Of a stretch of 63,028 nucleotides of DNA, positions 17,314 through 30,065 are shown piece by piece. Below the pieces are notes generated by a model. It worked only from the letters and a program-made list of their open reading frames with translations. It was not told where the DNA came from and searched no databases. The DNA lies in assembly GCF_000429825.1 (NCBI RefSeq), contig NZ_AUCP01000038.1, positions 1 to 63,028 of the forward strand, in the 5' to 3' direction. Position 1 is the first letter of the stretch, and every line of letters starts with the position of its first letter. The translations under genes were made by a program, and so were the position numbers. The DNA comes from Cohnella thermotolerans DSM 17683 (GTDB taxonomy: Bacteria > Bacillota > Bacilli > Paenibacillales > Paenibacillaceae).

Positions 17314-17712
17314 TTACACGCGACGACGTTTCGGAGGACGGCAGCCGTTGTGAGGGATCGGCGTAACGTCTTTGATCATGCTGACTTCCAGACCGGCCGC
17401 TTGCAGGGAACGAATCGCCGCTTCGCGTCCGGCGCCCGGACCTTTAACCATGACTTCAACGGTGCGCATGCCATGCTCCATCGCTGCGCGAGCTGCGGAT
17501 TCGGCCGCCATTTGCGCCGCGAACGGTGTGCTCTTCCGCGAGCCCTTGAAGCCGAGGTTGCCGGAGCTAGCCCAGGAGATCGCGTTGCCGTGCGGGTCCG
17601 TGATCGTCACGATCGTATTGTTGAACGTCGAGCGGATATGCGCTACGCCGGAGTCGATGTTCTTCCGGTCACGACGCTTGGTTCGAACGACTTTCTTGCC
17701 TTTTGGTGCCAT
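17314..17712 (-). CDS. rpsK: 30S ribosomal protein S11
   Basis: 132 aa from the ATG at 17712. A second ATG two codons upstream (17718) sits too close to the GGGGGG ribosome site. It shows [16 protein letters not shown] and the conserved C-terminal [19 protein letters not shown]11 lies on the 30S platform near the Shine-Dalgarno helix. A 190-bp gap without an obvious gene or clear promoter follows before rpoA. Confidence 0.96.
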   Translation of the reverse strand: MAPKGKKVVRTKRRDRKNIDSGVAHIRSTFNNTIVTITDPHGNAISWASSGNLGFKGSRKSTPFAAQMAAESAARAAMEHGMRTVEVMVKGPGAGREAAIRSLQAAGLEVSMIKDVTPIPHNGCRPPKRRRV

Positions 17713-17730
17713 GTGCATTATCCCCCCTTA

Positions 17731-18099
17731 TTATTTCTTCTTGTTAGCTACCGTACGACGCGGGCCTTTGCGCGTGCGGGCATTCGTTTTCGTACGTTGA
17801 CCGCGAACCGGCAGGCCGCGACGATGGCGTACTCCGCGGTAGCAGCCGATTTCGATCAGGCGCTTGATATTCAGAGCGATTTCGCGGCGAAGATCGCCCT
17901 CGACCTTTTGGGTCTTGTCGATCGCTTCGCGAATGCGGGCCAATTCGTCTTCCGTCAGATCGCGAACGCGCGTGTCGGGGTTGATGCCGGCCGTTGCGAG
18001 CAGCTTCTGGGAAGTCGTTTTGCCGATTCCGAAGATGTACGTCAGGGCGATTTCCACCCGCTTGTCGCGGGGAAGGTCAACACCAGCAATACGTGCCAT
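17731..18099 (-). CDS. rpsM: 30S ribosomal protein S13
   Basis: 122 aa with [20 protein letters not shown] at the N-terminus and the basic tail [17 protein letters not shown]13 bridges the 30S head to L5 and contacts P-site tRNA. It lies 18 bp before rpsK in the standard alpha operon order. Confidence 0.97.
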   Translation of the reverse strand: MARIAGVDLPRDKRVEIALTYIFGIGKTTSQKLLATAGINPDTRVRDLTEDELARIREAIDKTQKVEGDLRREIALNIKRLIEIGCYRGVRHRRGLPVRGQRTKTNARTRKGPRRTVANKKK

Positions 18100-18117
18100 G
18101 CTTTACAGCACCTCCTC

Positions 18118-18261
<144 letters not shown>

Positions 18262-18320
18262 CTAAGTAGCGCGCGGCGCGCGCGTCCGATCGTCACGAGT
18301 GGTGCGGAAGATCGGCAAGT

Positions 18321-18536
18321 TTATTTGCGGTAGGTGATCCGTCCCCGCGTCAGATCGTAAGGCGACAGCTGGATAACCACTTTGTCTCCCGTCAGGATGC
18401 GGATGAAATGCATCCGCAGCTTGCCGGAGACGTGCGCCAGAATTTGGTGTCCGTTCTCGAGTTCGACTCTGAACATTGCGTTCGGCAGCGGTTCGATGAC
18501 CGTTCCTTCCACCTCAATGACATCCTCTTTGGCCAC
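18321..18536 (-). CDS. infA: Translation initiation factor IF-1
   Basis: 71 aa from GTG 18536, 7 nt after AGGAG. The TTG two codons upstream (18542) is too close to that site. It is an S1/OB-fold protein with [19 protein letters not shown] and the C-terminal [16 protein letters not shown]-1 binds the 30S A-site during initiation. Its ribosome site lies inside the end of the preceding KOW gene, so the two are probably coupled. Confidence 0.96.
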   Translation of the reverse strand: MAKEDVIEVEGTVIEPLPNAMFRVELENGHQILAHVSGKLRMHFIRILTGDKVVIQLSPYDLTRGRITYRK

Positions 18537-18538
18537 GG

Positions 18539-18847
18539 TCAATCTCCTTTCTCTTCAGCATGAGCTTCGAGCCGCCGCAAAGCGTGGGCGATGGCAAACC
18601 GGAGCTTCCCGTTGGTGACGCGTCCGGTCTCTCGCAGACTGCTCGCGACTTCGTCGCTGGCGAACCCGGTAGGTTCGAGATGCAGCACGTTTTTGCGTTT
18701 GGGCCGATCGAATCGGCGCTTGTTGCCGTCGGCCACAAGCGCGAATCGTTCGCCCTCGAGAGCGATGACGACCGTCAGCTCGCCCTCGTCTTTGCCACGC
18801 CGGTTCCTCACGACGTCTCCGGGCGACAACCTTGCGTGTTCCGTCAC
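18539..18847 (-). CDS. KOW-domain RNA-binding protein (YbzG-like)
   Basis: 102 aa from GTG 18847, with a weak AGGTGA in front. The N-terminal KOW-like segment ([16 protein letters not shown]) resembles L14e/L27e-type RNA-binding folds. The C-terminal half is Arg/Glu-rich and probably helical. A small KOW gene between map and infA is typical of Bacillales. Its function is not established, though ribosome association is likely by position. It starts 11 bp after map and ends 2 bp before infA. Confidence 0.85.
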   Translation of the reverse strand: MTEHARLSPGDVVRNRRGKDEGELTVVIALEGERFALVADGNKRRFDRPKRKNVLHLEPTGFASDEVASSLRETGRVTNGKLRFAIAHALRRLEAHAEEKGD

Positions 18848-18858
18848 GTTCGATTCAC

Positions 18859-19611
18859 CTAAGCTTCCGTTCGGGTTAAGATTTCGTACCCATCTTCAGT
18901 CACGGCAATCGTATGTTCGAAATGCGCACACAGGGAGCCGTCCACGGTTACGACCGTCCAGTTGTCGGAGAGCGTCCGAACGTAGCGTTCGCCGACGTTC
19001 ACCATCGGCTCGATCGCGAGCGTCATGCCCGGCTTGAGCCGCGGCCCCCGATCGGGCACGCCGTAGTTCGGAATTTGCGGTTCTTCGTGCAATTCGGCGC
19101 CTACGCCGTGTCCGACGTATTCGCGAACGACCGAGAATCCGGCCTCTTCGATCACTTGCTGGATGCGGTGGGAGATCGTAAACAAACGGACGCCGGGCCG
19201 AACGAGCTCAAGGCCTGCGTACAACGACGCTTCCGTTACATCCAGGAGCCTCTGCGCTTCTTCGCTGATCTTCCCGACACCGTAGGTCCAAGCCGAATCT
19301 CCGTGATAACCTTTGTACTGCGCGCCGATGTCGATGCTGATGATATCGCCCTCTACGAGCTTCCGCGGACCGGGGAACCCGTGAACGAGTTCTTCGTTGA
19401 CGGAAGCGCATATGCTGGACGGGAATCCGTTATAGCCTTTGAAGGAAGGTACGGCACCTTGACTGCGGATATACTCGTCGGCAATCCGATCCAGCTCCGC
19501 CGTCGTAATCCCCGGAGCGATCGCCTGCTTCATCAGGCGATGCGTCTCGGCGACGATCCGGCCGGCCTCCCGCATCAACTTCAATTCCGATTCGGATTTG
19601 CACACGATCAT
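18859..19611 (-). CDS. map: Type I methionine aminopeptidase
   Basis: 250 aa with the pita-bread fold. Metal ligands are visible in the order [15 protein letters not shown] (two Asp), [12 protein letters not shown] (His) and AIEPMV (Glu), with the last Glu near the C-terminus. It removes the initiator Met co-translationally. It lies 6 bp after adk in the classical secY-adk-map order. Confidence 0.96.
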   Translation of the reverse strand: MIVCKSESELKLMREAGRIVAETHRLMKQAIAPGITTAELDRIADEYIRSQGAVPSFKGYNGFPSSICASVNEELVHGFPGPRKLVEGDIISIDIGAQYKGYHGDSAWTYGVGKISEEAQRLLDVTEASLYAGLELVRPGVRLFTISHRIQQVIEEAGFSVVREYVGHGVGAELHEEPQIPNYGVPDRGPRLKPGMTLAIEPMVNVGERYVRTLSDNWTVVTVDGSLCAHFEHTIAVTEDGYEILTRTEA

Positions 19612-19617
19612 GGCTGG

Positions 19618-21585
<1,968 letters not shown>

Positions 21586-21586
<1 letters not shown>

Positions 21587-22029
21587 TAGATCACCTCGGT
21601 TTTACCGCCGGCGGCCTGGATTTTTTCTACTGCGGATTTCGAGAACTTGTGAGCTTTAACCGTCAGTTGCACGCTCAGTTCGCCATTGCCCAGGATCTTG
21701 ATCCCGTCTTTCGGGTTTTTCACGATGCCTTGAGAAAGCAGCAGTTCCGGCGTTACTTCCGTGCCTGCCGCAAATCCGTTCAGTTGATCCAGGTTTACGA
21801 TCGCGAATTCAGTCGCGAAGCGATCGTTGTTGAAGCCGCGTTTCGGCAGCCTGCGGTACAGAGGGTTCTGGCCGCCTTCGAATCCGGGACGAACTCCGCC
21901 GCCGGAACGTGCGTTTTGACCTTTGTGACCGCGGGTGGACGTTTTGCCCATACCGCTGCCGATGCCGCGACCGACGCGCTTGCGGCTGAACTTGGACCCT
22001 TCTGCAGGAGAAAGTTCATGCAATTTCAT
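21586..22029 (-). CDS. rplO: 50S ribosomal protein L15
   Basis: 147 aa from the ATG at 22029. A GTG four codons upstream overlaps the ribosome site and is rejected. [19 protein letters not shown] and the Gly-rich [20 protein letters not shown] are typical. L15 is a late 50S assembly protein. Its stop overlaps secY. Confidence 0.96.
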
Positions 22030-22073
22030 CGTTCGTCGCACCTCCTTAAATGTTTTGCCAATAAGGATCTATC

Positions 22074-22253
22074 TTACACTTCTTTGACTTCGACCAAATG
22101 GCTGACTTGGTTCACCATGCCGCGGATGGCCGCGTTGTCTTCTTTGACGACAGTGGAATTCACTTTGGTGAGTCCCAGGGATTGAATCGTGGCGCGCTGG
22201 TTCCCCGGACGGCCGATCAAGCTGCGCTTGAGGGTGATTTGCAGTTTTGCCAT
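22074..22253 (-). CDS. rpmD: 50S ribosomal protein L30
   Basis: 59 aa, read directly. It begins [20 protein letters not shown] and ends SHLVEVKEV. Length and the [10 protein letters not shown] motif are normal. It lies between rpsE (13 bp) and rplO (44 bp). Confidence 0.95.
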   Translation of the reverse strand: MAKLQITLKRSLIGRPGNQRATIQSLGLTKVNSTVVKEDNAAIRGMVNQVSHLVEVKEV

Positions 22254-22266
22254 CTTGTTCCCCTCC

Positions 22267-22764
22267 TTAACCCAACAGCTCTTCCACGGTTTTGCCGCGG
22301 AGCTTCGCTACGTCTTCGGCGCGTTTCAGTCGGGACAGTCCTTCCAACGTCGCATTGACCATGTTGATGGAGTTGGAGGAACCGAGCGATTTCGTCAAAA
22401 TGTCGCCGACTCCGGCCAGCTCGAGCACCGCGCGGACCGGCCCGCCCGCGATAACGCCCGTACCTTCCGCGGCCGGTTTCAACAGCACTTTGCCGGCGCC
22501 GAACTCACCCGTAACGGCGTGCGGAATCGTCGTGCCAACCAGCGGAACGTAAATCAGATTTTTCTTGGCGTCCTCAACGCCTTTGCGGATCGCATCCGGA
22601 ACTTCGCCCGCTTTGCCGATCCCGGCGCCGACCCAACCTTTGCCGTCGCCGACAACGACGAGCGCGCTGAAGCTGAAGCGGCGTCCGCCTTTGACGACTT
22701 TGGCAACGCGGTTGATCTGGACCATTTTTTCAGTAAGTTCCAACGTATTTGGATCTACACGCAA
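22267..22764 (-). CDS. rpsE: 30S ribosomal protein S5
   Basis: 165 aa from TTG 22764, giving [19 protein letters not shown], with AAGGAGG 9 nt upstream. The longer frame to 22788 starts inside the ribosome site. The double-stranded RNA-binding motif [20 protein letters not shown] and VGTTIPH are intact. S5 takes part in decoding accuracy. Confidence 0.95.
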   Translation of the reverse strand: MRVDPNTLELTEKMVQINRVAKVVKGGRRFSFSALVVVGDGKGWVGAGIGKAGEVPDAIRKGVEDAKKNLIYVPLVGTTIPHAVTGEFGAGKVLLKPAAEGTGVIAGGPVRAVLELAGVGDILTKSLGSSNSINMVNATLEGLSRLKRAEDVAKLRGKTVEELLG

Positions 22765-22797
22765 GTCGTTTACCCTCCTTGTGACCAATTTTGTTTT

Positions 22798-23166
22798 TTA
22801 GAACTGAAGACCGGCTTCGCGAGCTGCGTCCGCCAGCGCTTGAATACGTCCGTGATACAGGTAGCCGCCGCGATCGAACACGACTTTCTCGTAGCCTTTG
22901 TCTTTCGCGCGCTTCGCGATCAGTTCGCCCACTTTGCGAGCGGACTCGACGTTGCCGCCGTTGCCGATTTGCGGAGCCAGCTCCTTGTCGAGCGTCGAGG
23001 CCGAAGCCAGCGTAACGCCTTTGACGTCGTCGATCAATTGAGCGTAAATATGCTTCGAAGAACGGAACACGGAGAGGCGGGGACGTTCGTTCGTACCGTT
23101 GATTTTCTTGCGCACGCGAAGGTGACGCTTCAAACGGGCTTTGTTTTTATCGCCTTTGGTGATCAT
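22798..23166 (-). CDS. rplR: 50S ribosomal protein L18
   Basis: 122 aa from the ATG at 23166 (GGGAGTG upstream). It has [15 protein letters not shown], the 5S-rRNA-binding segment [16 protein letters not shown] and the end [11 protein letters not shown] 139-bp gap separates it from rplF. That gap holds GC-rich inverted repeats but no gene. Confidence 0.96.
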   Translation of the reverse strand: MITKGDKNKARLKRHLRVRKKINGTNERPRLSVFRSSKHIYAQLIDDVKGVTLASASTLDKELAPQIGNGGNVESARKVGELIAKRAKDKGYEKVVFDRGGYLYHGRIQALADAAREAGLQF

Positions 23167-23305
23167 TCCGAGGTTCACTCCCTTCTAACTGCATCCGTTA
23201 CCGCGGCGTCTGCGCGGTAGGTTGTCCGGTAACTGCAACCGCCGTAGCAACGCCGTTGCGGTCGGTTATTTGCATAGCTTTACGCGGCCTCAAGCCGCGC
23301 GACCG

Positions 23306-23848
23306 TTATTTCTTCTTGCCGGCTTTGCCTTCCTTGCGGAGGATGCGTTCGCCTTCGTACTTGATGCCCTTGCCTTTGTAAGGCTCCGGCGGACGAACGG
23401 CGCGCACTTTCGCGGCGATGGAACCGACGGCTTCCTTGTCGATGCCCTTGATGACGATCTTGTTCTGAGCCGGAACTTCGAATTCGATGCCTTTCTCCGG
23501 AACGAATTCGACCGGATGGGAGTACCCTACGTTCAGAACGAGCTTCTCGCCGGATTTGTTGGCACGGTAACCTACGCCGACAAGCTCAAGGCTCTTGGAG
23601 TAACCTTCGGTTACGCCGTTCACCATGTTCGCTACGATGCTGCGGGTCGTGCCGTGCAGCGAACGGTGAAGCTTCTCGTCGGAAGGACGTTCGATCGTAA
23701 TGACGTTCGAATCGACCGTAACCTTCATGTCTTTGTGCAATTCGCGGGACAAAGTGCCTTTCGGTCCTTTGACGGTAATGACGTTGTTGTCCAGGTTCAC
23801 GTTCACGCCGTTAGGCACCTGGATCGGTTTGCGTCCGATACGGGACAT
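23306..23848 (-). CDS. rplF: 50S ribosomal protein L6
   Basis: 180 aa with two tandem L6 domains. [16 protein letters not shown] starts the protein and [14 protein letters not shown] is the 23S-binding C-terminal signature. It stands near the sarcin-ricin loop and factor-binding site. Confidence 0.97.
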   Translation of the reverse strand: MSRIGRKPIQVPNGVNVNLDNNVITVKGPKGTLSRELHKDMKVTVDSNVITIERPSDEKLHRSLHGTTRSIVANMVNGVTEGYSKSLELVGVGYRANKSGEKLVLNVGYSHPVEFVPEKGIEFEVPAQNKIVIKGIDKEAVGSIAAKVRAVRPPEPYKGKGIKYEGERILRKEGKAGKKK

Positions 23849-23878
23849 GGGTACACCTCCAATCTTGTACGGATTGTA

Positions 23879-24277
23879 TTACCAAACGTAGCAGAGCACT
23901 TCGCCGCCGGATTTCCCTTGACGGGCTTCCTTGTCGGTGACGATGCCTTTGGACGTCGAGATGATCGCGATGCCGAGGCCGCCCAGCACACGAGGTACTT
24001 CGTTGGATTTCGTATATACGCGCAGGCCCGGCTTGCTAATGCGCTTGAGCCCGGTGATGACGCGTTCGTTGTTCGGTCCGTATTTCAAGAAAATACGGAT
24101 CAGCCCTTGCTTGTTATCCTCAATGTACTCGGCGTCACGGATGAAGCCTTCCCGTTTGAGGATTTCTGCGATTTGCTTTTTCACTTTGGACGCGGGCAAT
24201 TCCACCGTCTCGTGGCGCACCAGATTCGCGTTGCGAATGCGCGTCAGCATATCTGCAATGGGATCAGACATAACCAT
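23879..24277 (-). CDS. rpsH: 30S ribosomal protein S8
   Basis: 132 aa. The ATG at 24277 is 8 nt after GGAGG. A second ATG two codons later is less well placed. [19 protein letters not shown] and the C-terminal [15 protein letters not shown] are typical. S8 binds 16S helix 21 and in E. coli represses the spc operon. A matching target is not evident here. Confidence 0.96.
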   Translation of the reverse strand: MVMSDPIADMLTRIRNANLVRHETVELPASKVKKQIAEILKREGFIRDAEYIEDNKQGLIRIFLKYGPNNERVITGLKRISKPGLRVYTKSNEVPRVLGGLGIAIISTSKGIVTDKEARQGKSGGEVLCYVW

Positions 24278-24307
24278 GGGGTAAACCTCCTTCCCGAACT
24301 AGGCTGA

Positions 24308-24493
24308 TTACCAGCTCGCTTTTTTGACGCCAGGAATCTGGCCTTTGTATGCCAACTCACGGAAACAAATCCGGCAAATTTTGAACTTTTGCAGCACGGA
24401 ATGCGGACGTCCGCAACGTTCGCACCGCGTGTAAGCACGGACCTTAAACTTCGGCGCACGTTGCTGCTTGACTTTCATCGACGTTTTTGCCAC
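24308..24493 (-). CDS. rpsN: 30S ribosomal protein S14, zinc-binding type
   Basis: 61 aa. The two CxxC pairs (CERCG and CRICF) mark the zinc form (type Z, RpsN1). The short length matches that form rather than the ~89-aa zinc-free one. It lies between rplE and rpsH. Confidence 0.97.
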   Translation of the reverse strand: MAKTSMKVKQQRAPKFKVRAYTRCERCGRPHSVLQKFKICRICFRELAYKGQIPGVKKASW

Positions 24494-24547
24494 TTTGCTT
24501 TCACACCTCCCAAAGGATCCCTTGGCTCATAGGCCAGGTGGGCGTCG

Positions 24548-25090
24548 TCACTTCGCGAAAGGCATACCCAGTTGGGCCAGCAGTTCGCGTGCTTCTTCGT
24601 CCGATTTTGCCGTCGTCACGATTACGATGTCCATCCCGCGGACCTTGTCGACTTTGTCGTACTCGATCTCGGGGAAGATGAGCTGTTCCTTCACGCCGAG
24701 CGTGTAGTTGCCGCGGCCGTCGAACGCCTTGGTGGAGACGCCGCGGAAGTCGCGTACGCGCGGAAGCGAGATGTTGAACAGCTTGTCGAGGAAGTAATAC
24801 ATGCGGTCGCCCCGCAGCGTAACCTTCGCTCCGATCGGCGCGTTCTCGCGAAGGCGGAAGCCTGCGATGGACTTCTTCGCACGAGTAACGACCGGCTTCT
24901 GACCTGCGATCTTCTGCAGATCTTCGACGGCGGAATCCAATACCTTGGAATTTTGAACCGCGTCGCCGACACCCATGTTAATAACAACTTTCTCGATTTT
25001 CGGCACTTGCATAACCGATTTGTAGCTAAACTTCTGCATCAGAGCAGGAGTGATCTCGTTCAGGAAACGTTCTTTCAATCTAGCTGCCAT
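24548..25090 (-). CDS. rplE: 50S ribosomal protein L5
   Basis: 180 aa with [16 protein letters not shown] and the C-terminal [18 protein letters not shown]5 binds 5S rRNA and contacts S13 across the subunit bridge. It lies 34 bp after rplX. Confidence 0.97.
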   Translation of the reverse strand: MAARLKERFLNEITPALMQKFSYKSVMQVPKIEKVVINMGVGDAVQNSKVLDSAVEDLQKIAGQKPVVTRAKKSIAGFRLRENAPIGAKVTLRGDRMYYFLDKLFNISLPRVRDFRGVSTKAFDGRGNYTLGVKEQLIFPEIEYDKVDKVRGMDIVIVTTAKSDEEARELLAQLGMPFAK

Positions 25091-25124
25091 TTGCCACAGT
25101 GACCTCCTTTCCGCTTAAATCCGA

Positions 25125-25478
25125 TTAATCGATCTCTTGGCCGGAACGCTTGGCAATCCGGACTTTCTTGCCGTTCTCCAATACTTTGTAACCGATACGG
25201 GTCGGCTTGCCGCTCTTCGGATCGACGTGCATAACGTTGGAAGCATGGATCGGAGCTTCTTGCTCGATGATTCCGCCTTGTTGGTTGTTCACGCTCGGGC
25301 GGGTATGCTTCTTCACCATATTGACGCCTTCGACCAAAACGCGGTTCTCGCGAGGATAAGCGGCGATGACGCGACCCTTCTTGCCTTTATCTTTGCCGGT
25401 GATGACGATAACGGTATCGTCTTTCTTCACGTGCAGCTTATTGTTGTGCGACTCGAGCACTTTTTTCAAACGGGGCAT
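25125..25478 (-). CDS. rplX: 50S ribosomal protein L24
   Basis: 117 aa. The KOW motif [19 protein letters not shown] starts at about residue 18, and [16 protein letters not shown] follows. It is slightly longer than the 103-aa B. subtilis protein because of N- and C-terminal extensions. It initiates 50S assembly. Confidence 0.96.
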   Translation of the reverse strand: MPRLKKVLESHNNKLHVKKDDTVIVITGKDKGKKGRVIAAYPRENRVLVEGVNMVKKHTRPSVNNQQGGIIEQEAPIHASNVMHVDPKSGKPTRIGYKVLENGKKVRIAKRSGQEID

Positions 25479-25520
25479 GGGTACACCTCCTTGCGTGTCT
25501 CTCGATGGCCGATATTCGGC

Positions 25521-25889
25521 TTACAGAACTTCCGGCGCCAGAGAAATGATTTTCATGTAATCACGTTCGCGAAGCTCGCGGGCTACCGGTCCGAAAATAC
25601 GCGTTCCGCGCGGGCTCTTGTCTTCCTTGACGATAACGGCCGCGTTCTCGTCGAACGCGATATAGGAACCATCCTTACGGCGTACCGGACGTTTGGTGCG
25701 GACGATAACGCATTTCACGACATCGCCTTTCTTGACAACGCCGCCTGGTGTTGCTTGTTTGACGGAAGCAACGATCAGATCGCCGATGTGTCCTACGCGA
25801 CGTCCCGTGCCTCCGAGCACGCGAATGCACATCAGTTCCTTCGCTCCCGAGTTGTCGGCCACGGCCAGTCTCGTAAACGGTTGAATCAT
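25521..25889 (-). CDS. rplN: 50S ribosomal protein L14
   Basis: 122 aa, the standard length, with [17 protein letters not shown] and [21 protein letters not shown]14 forms part of the intersubunit bridge and binds RsfS. Confidence 0.97.
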   Translation of the reverse strand: MIQPFTRLAVADNSGAKELMCIRVLGGTGRRVGHIGDLIVASVKQATPGGVVKKGDVVKCVIVRTKRPVRRKDGSYIAFDENAAVIVKEDKSPRGTRIFGPVARELRERDYMKIISLAPEVL

Positions 25890-25925
25890 CGCTGGGTCCT
25901 CCTTTCAGCTGCAGATGAGGTCGCG

Positions 25926-26189
25926 TTACAGAATAACGGCTTTCTCGGTAATTTCGACGAGGCGCCAGTTCTTGTCCTTGGACAGCGGGCGAGTCTCCAT
26001 GATTTTCACGGTATCGCCGATTTTCGCTTCGTTGTTCTCGTCGTGCGCTTTGAATTTCTTCGTGTACTTGATGCGCTTGTGATACAAGCTGTGCTTCTTG
26101 TACGTTTCGACAGCTACCACGATCGTTTTATCCATCTTGTCGCTGACGACTTTGCCGATCTGAACCTTGCGGTTGTTGCGGTCGCTCAT
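25926..26189 (-). CDS. rpsQ: 30S ribosomal protein S17
   Basis: 87 aa OB-fold protein with [17 protein letters not shown] and [20 protein letters not shown]. It is an early binder of the 16S 5' domain. It lies 45 bp after rpmC. Confidence 0.97.
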   Translation of the reverse strand: MSDRNNRKVQIGKVVSDKMDKTIVVAVETYKKHSLYHKRIKYTKKFKAHDENNEAKIGDTVKIMETRPLSKDKNWRLVEITEKAVIL

Positions 26190-26234
26190 TGAAATCCTCC
26201 TTCCCGGAAGCGGTTTTCGGGGTTATGGTCGGTG

Positions 26235-26432
26235 TTAGCCGATGCCGAGTTCACGCTCGCGCAAAATGGTTTTGGCCCGGGCAATCTCTTTGCGCAACTC
26301 GCTGATGCGGTGCGGGTTGTCCAGTTGGCCGGTGGCCAGTTGGAAACGGAGGTTAAACAGTTCTTCCTTGAAGCCGGCGACTTTCTGTTCGATCTCGACG
26401 GTTGTCAAGTTACGGAACTCACTGCCCTTCAT
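26235..26432 (-). CDS. rpmC: 50S ribosomal protein L29
   Basis: 65 aa from the ATG at 26432, the usual length. It is a helical hairpin protein with [19 protein letters not shown]. The start overlaps the 3' end of rplP by 14 bp, so translation is probably coupled. It sits at the peptide exit tunnel near the trigger-factor and SRP site. Confidence 0.95.
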   Translation of the reverse strand: MKGSEFRNLTTVEIEQKVAGFKEELFNLRFQLATGQLDNPHRISELRKEIARAKTILRERELGIG

Positions 26433-26856
26433 TTGCTTCACCACCCAGTTCTTCACGTTTCACAAACTTCGTCTTGATCGGCAGCTTGTGAGCCGCAAGA
26501 CGCATCGCTTCACGTGCAACTTCCTCGGATACGCCGGCGAGTTCAAACAGAACCTTGCCCGGTTTGACGACGGCAACCCATTTCTCTACGTTACCTTTAC
26601 CGCTACCCATCCGAACTTCGAGAGGCTTTTGGGTGATCGGTTTCGACGGGAAAATCTTGATCCAAACTTTACCGCCCCGTTTGATATAACGGGTCATGGC
26701 GATACGGGCAGCCTCGATTTGGCGGTTCGTAACCCATGCAGGCTCTTGGGCTTGCAGGCCGAATTCGCCGAAGCTTACCGTCGTGCCGCCTTTCGCGCGG
26801 CCTTTCATTTTACCGCGGTGCTGTTTGCGGTGTTTGACGCGTTTAGGGACCAACAT
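26419..26856 (-). CDS. rplP: 50S ribosomal protein L16
   Basis: 145 aa starting [19 protein letters not shown], with [20 protein letters not shown] and the conserved Arg-rich core. L16 is a late assembly protein at the A-site tRNA elbow. It ends 14 bp inside rpmC and lies 3 bp after rpsC. Confidence 0.97.
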   Translation of the reverse strand: MLVPKRVKHRKQHRGKMKGRAKGGTTVSFGEFGLQAQEPAWVTNRQIEAARIAMTRYIKRGGKVWIKIFPSKPITQKPLEVRMGSGKGNVEKWVAVVKPGKVLFELAGVSEEVAREAMRLAAHKLPIKTKFVKREELGGEANEGQ

Positions 26857-26859
26857 GGT

Positions 26860-27525
26860 TTAGTTGCCTCCTTCCTGAGCAGCTTTCTTCTTCTTCGCCG
26901 GAAGGACTTCGCCGCGATAGATCCATACTTTAACGCCGATACGGCCGTAAGTGGTATGAGCTTCCGCCGTACCGTAGTCGATATCCGCACGCAGCGTATG
27001 GAGCGGAACCGTTCCTTCGCTGTAACCTTCCGTACGCGCGATTTCGGCGCCGCCGAGACGTCCGCTGACCGAAGTCTTGATGCCCTTCGCGCCTGCGCGG
27101 AGCGTGCGTTGGATGGCTTGCTTCATGGCGCGGCGGAACGCGATGCGGCGCTCCAGCTGTTGAGCGATGCTCTCGGCCACGAGGATGGCGTCCAATTCCG
27201 GGTTCTTGATCTCGGAGATGTTGATGTGAACCTTCTTGCCGTTCGTCAGCTTGGTCAGTTCGCCGCGGATCACTTCCACTTCCGCGCCGCCCTTGCCGAT
27301 TACCATGCCCGGCTTCGCCGTATGGATGGTAACGTTGACGCGATTGGCCGCGCGCTCGATTTCGAAACGCGATACCGCCGCGTCTTTCAATTTATTTTTG
27401 AGGAATTCGCGGATTTTGACGTCTTCCATGAGAAGAGCGCCGAAATCTTTGTCGGCATACCATTTGGATTCCCAGTCACGGATGATGCCGATGCGAAGAC
27501 CTACCGGATTTACCTTTTGACCCAC
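26860..27525 (-). CDS. rpsC: 30S ribosomal protein S3
   Basis: 221 aa, with an N-terminal KH type-2 domain ([17 protein letters not shown]) and the C-terminal S3 domain ([19 protein letters not shown]). It forms the mRNA entry tunnel and helicase site with S4 and S5. Confidence 0.97.
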   Translation of the reverse strand: MGQKVNPVGLRIGIIRDWESKWYADKDFGALLMEDVKIREFLKNKLKDAAVSRFEIERAANRVNVTIHTAKPGMVIGKGGAEVEVIRGELTKLTNGKKVHINISEIKNPELDAILVAESIAQQLERRIAFRRAMKQAIQRTLRAGAKGIKTSVSGRLGGAEIARTEGYSEGTVPLHTLRADIDYGTAEAHTTYGRIGVKVWIYRGEVLPAKKKKAAQEGGN

Positions 27526-27538
27526 ACGTTGTCCCTCC

Positions 27539-27877
27539 TTATTTTTCGGATACGACCAGCGTAATGTGGCTGGTCCGCTTGAAGATGCTGAACGCGCGCC
27601 CCTGCGAACGAGGTTGGAACCGTTTCAGGGTCGGACCTTCATTGACGTAAGCTTCGGTGATCACCAGCTTGTTCACGTCCAATTGGTAGTTGTGTTCAGC
27701 GTTGGCCACGGCAGAGTTCAGCAACTTCTCCAGAACGGGGGAAGCCGAACGCGGCGTGTGGCGCAAAATGGCGATCGCTTCGCCAACCTTCTTGCCGCGG
27801 ATCAGGTCAACGACCAGTCGGACTTTGCGGGCCGGAATGCGAATGTATCTCGCAACGGCTTTCGCTTCTTGTGCCAT
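27539..27877 (-). CDS. rplV: 50S ribosomal protein L22
   Basis: 112 aa with [20 protein letters not shown] and a C-terminal beta hairpin ([19 protein letters not shown]) that lines the peptide exit tunnel and is a known macrolide-resistance site. The hairpin appears wild type. Confidence 0.97.
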   Translation of the reverse strand: MAQEAKAVARYIRIPARKVRLVVDLIRGKKVGEAIAILRHTPRSASPVLEKLLNSAVANAEHNYQLDVNKLVITEAYVNEGPTLKRFQPRSQGRAFSIFKRTSHITLVVSEK

Positions 27878-27928
27878 CGATGTACCTCCTTCCCTACGTT
27901 ACGCGAGCCGGTTGCCCGGCTTTATCGT

Positions 27929-28210
27929 TTATCGTTTGCCCGTTTTCTTGTCGTCGTCGGTGTGTCCTTTGAACGTACGCGTCGGAGCGAATTCCCCGAG
28001 CTTGTGACCGACCATGTCTTCCGTCACGTAGACCGGCACATGCTTGCGGCCGTCGTATACGGCGAACGTATGGCCGACGAACTGCGGGAAAATCGTCGAA
28101 CGGCGGGACCACGTTTTGATAACGACTTTCTTGTTGGACTCGTTCAGGGCGTCCACTTTCTTAAGCAAGTAATCGTCGACGAAAGGTCCTTTTTTCAAGC
28201 TGCGACCCAT
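27929..28210 (-). CDS. rpsS: 30S ribosomal protein S19
   Basis: 93 aa with [19 protein letters not shown] and [20 protein letters not shown]. It lies on the 30S head with S13. The spacing of about 50 bp on either side is normal for the S10 operon. Confidence 0.97.
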   Translation of the reverse strand: MGRSLKKGPFVDDYLLKKVDALNESNKKVVIKTWSRRSTIFPQFVGHTFAVYDGRKHVPVYVTEDMVGHKLGEFAPTRTFKGHTDDDKKTGKR

Positions 28211-28261
28211 GGTAAAATCCTCCCTTCAACCCGAGATAAGGGTTGGCCGTTATCGCGGCCC

Positions 28262-29089
28262 TTACTTGCGGCGGCGAACAATATATTGGCTTGAAGCTTT
28301 TTTCTTCTTGCGGGTTTTGTAACCGAGCGTCGGCTTGCCCCAAGGAGACATCGGGGATTTGCGTCCGATCGGAGCGCGGCCTTCGCCACCACCGTGCGGG
28401 TGATCGACCGGGTTCATGACGACACCGCGAACGACCGGGCGTTTGCCCATGTTCCGGGAGCGTCCGGCTTTACCGATATTGATCAGCTCGTGGTCTTGGT
28501 TGCCAACGGAGCCGACCGTAGCGCGGCATTGCTTCAGAACCTTGCGGATCTCGCCGGATGCCAGGCGAATCGTGACGTAAGCTTCTTCCTTGCCGAGCAA
28601 TTGAGCTTCCGTGCCGGCTGCGCGAACCAGTTGGCCGCCTTTGCCAGGCTTCAGCTCGATGTTGTGGATAACCGTACCGACCGGGATGTTCTCCAGCGGA
28701 AGGGCGTTGCCCACTTTGATGTCGGCGTCGGGGCCGGATACGATCTCGTCTCCGACTTTCAGCCCTTTGGGAGCGACGATGTAACGTTTCTCGCCGTCCA
28801 GGTAGTTGATCAGCGCGATGTAAGACGTACGGTTCGGATCGTATTCGATCGAAGCGACGCGTCCCGGAACGCCGTCCTTGTTGCGCTTGAAGTCGATGAT
28901 CCGATATTTGCGCTTATGGCCGCCACCTTGGTGACGAACCGTAATTTTGCCTTGATTGTTGCGTCCGCCGCGCTTCGGCAGAGGAGCGAGCAACGATTTC
29001 TCCGGCGTCGAAGTGGTAACTTCTTCGAACGTGGAGACCGTCATTTGACGACGGCTAGGCGATGTCGGTTTAAACTTTTTGACTGCCAC
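28262..29089 (-). CDS. rplB: 50S ribosomal protein L2
   Basis: 275 aa. The RNA-binding core contains [15 protein letters not shown]. The functionally essential histidine lies in [19 protein letters not shown] near the peptidyl-transferase centre. It ends [15 protein letters not shown]. Confidence 0.98.
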   Translation of the reverse strand: MAVKKFKPTSPSRRQMTVSTFEEVTTSTPEKSLLAPLPKRGGRNNQGKITVRHQGGGHKRKYRIIDFKRNKDGVPGRVASIEYDPNRTSYIALINYLDGEKRYIVAPKGLKVGDEIVSGPDADIKVGNALPLENIPVGTVIHNIELKPGKGGQLVRAAGTEAQLLGKEEAYVTIRLASGEIRKVLKQCRATVGSVGNQDHELINIGKAGRSRNMGKRPVVRGVVMNPVDHPHGGGEGRAPIGRKSPMSPWGKPTLGYKTRKKKKASSQYIVRRRK

Positions 29090-29119
29090 TAGATTTCCCT
29101 CCTTGCTTCACAGACTTGG

Positions 29120-29413
29120 TTAGACCGATGCTTCGAAGAATTCAAGCGGCTTGCTGCCTTCGGCCAGTTGCACGATCGCTTTCTTCCATTCGGAAGTGTA
29201 GCCTGCGTGGCGTCCGTAGCGGCGCGGCTTGGCCGGCATGCGAAGCGTGTTGACCTTGACGACCTTCACTTTGAAGATCTGCTCGATCGCTTGTTTGATT
29301 TCCGTCTTGTTGGCTTTGAGATCGACCTCGAACACGTATTTCAGCTGATCGATGGATTCACTCGTACGCTCGGTAATGACCGGACGCTTGATAATATCGC
29401 GAGGGTTTTTCAT
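29120..29413 (-). CDS. rplW: 50S ribosomal protein L23
   Basis: 97 aa with RDIIKRPVITERTSE and KANKTEIKQAIEQIFKVKV. It is the exit-tunnel docking site for trigger factor and SRP. Its start overlaps the rplD stop by 1 nt (TAATG). Confidence 0.97.
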   Translation of the reverse strand: MKNPRDIIKRPVITERTSESIDQLKYVFEVDLKANKTEIKQAIEQIFKVKVVKVNTLRMPAKPRRYGRHAGYTSEWKKAIVQLAEGSKPLEFFEASV

Positions 29414-30036
29414 TACGCGAACACCTCCTCGACTTTGGCGACCGCATCCTTGGTGATAATAAGCTTGTCATGCACCATGATGTCGAGCACGTTGATCCCC
29501 GTAGCGGAGACGAATTTGACGCCTGGAATATTGCGCGCGGACAATGCCACGTTGTTGTCGAAGTCGGCGGTTACGACCAGCGCTTTGCGCTCGACTTTGA
29601 GGTTGTTCAGGATCGTTGCGAATTCTTTCGTCTTCGGTTGAGCCAGGCTCAATTGATCCAGAACGATAATTTCGCCCCCGATCACCTTGCTGGACAAAGC
29701 CGATTTGATCGCCAGACGGCGAACTTTACGCGGAAGTTTGAAGCCGTAGCTGCGCGGAGTCGGTCCGAAAACGGTGCCGCCGCCCTTCCATTGCGGCGCG
29801 CGGATCGAGCCTTGACGGGCGCGGCCGGTGCCTTTCTGTTTCCAAGGTTTGCGGCCGCCGCCGCGAACTTCGGAACGGCCTTTCGTTTTGTGCGTGCCTT
29901 GTCGTACGGAAGCTTGTTGGAGAACGACGGCGCTATGCAGAACGTGGGTATTCGGGTTGACGCCGAACACGCCGTCCGCCAGCTCGATCTCTCCGACTTG
30001 GCTGCCGCTAACGTTGTATACATTCACTTTAGGCAT
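29413..30036 (-). CDS. rplD: 50S ribosomal protein L4
   Basis: 207 aa. The tunnel loop holds [20 protein letters not shown] and [13 protein letters not shown]. The C-terminal globular domain contains [12 protein letters not shown]. In E. coli L4 represses the S10 operon. A comparable target in the leader at 31042-31184 is not demonstrated. Confidence 0.97.
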   Translation of the reverse strand: MPKVNVYNVSGSQVGEIELADGVFGVNPNTHVLHSAVVLQQASVRQGTHKTKGRSEVRGGGRKPWKQKGTGRARQGSIRAPQWKGGGTVFGPTPRSYGFKLPRKVRRLAIKSALSSKVIGGEIIVLDQLSLAQPKTKEFATILNNLKVERKALVVTADFDNNVALSARNIPGVKFVSATGINVLDIMVHDKLIITKDAVAKVEEVFA

Positions 30037-30065
30037 GTGTGGTCCTCCTTTCTAAACGATGATGA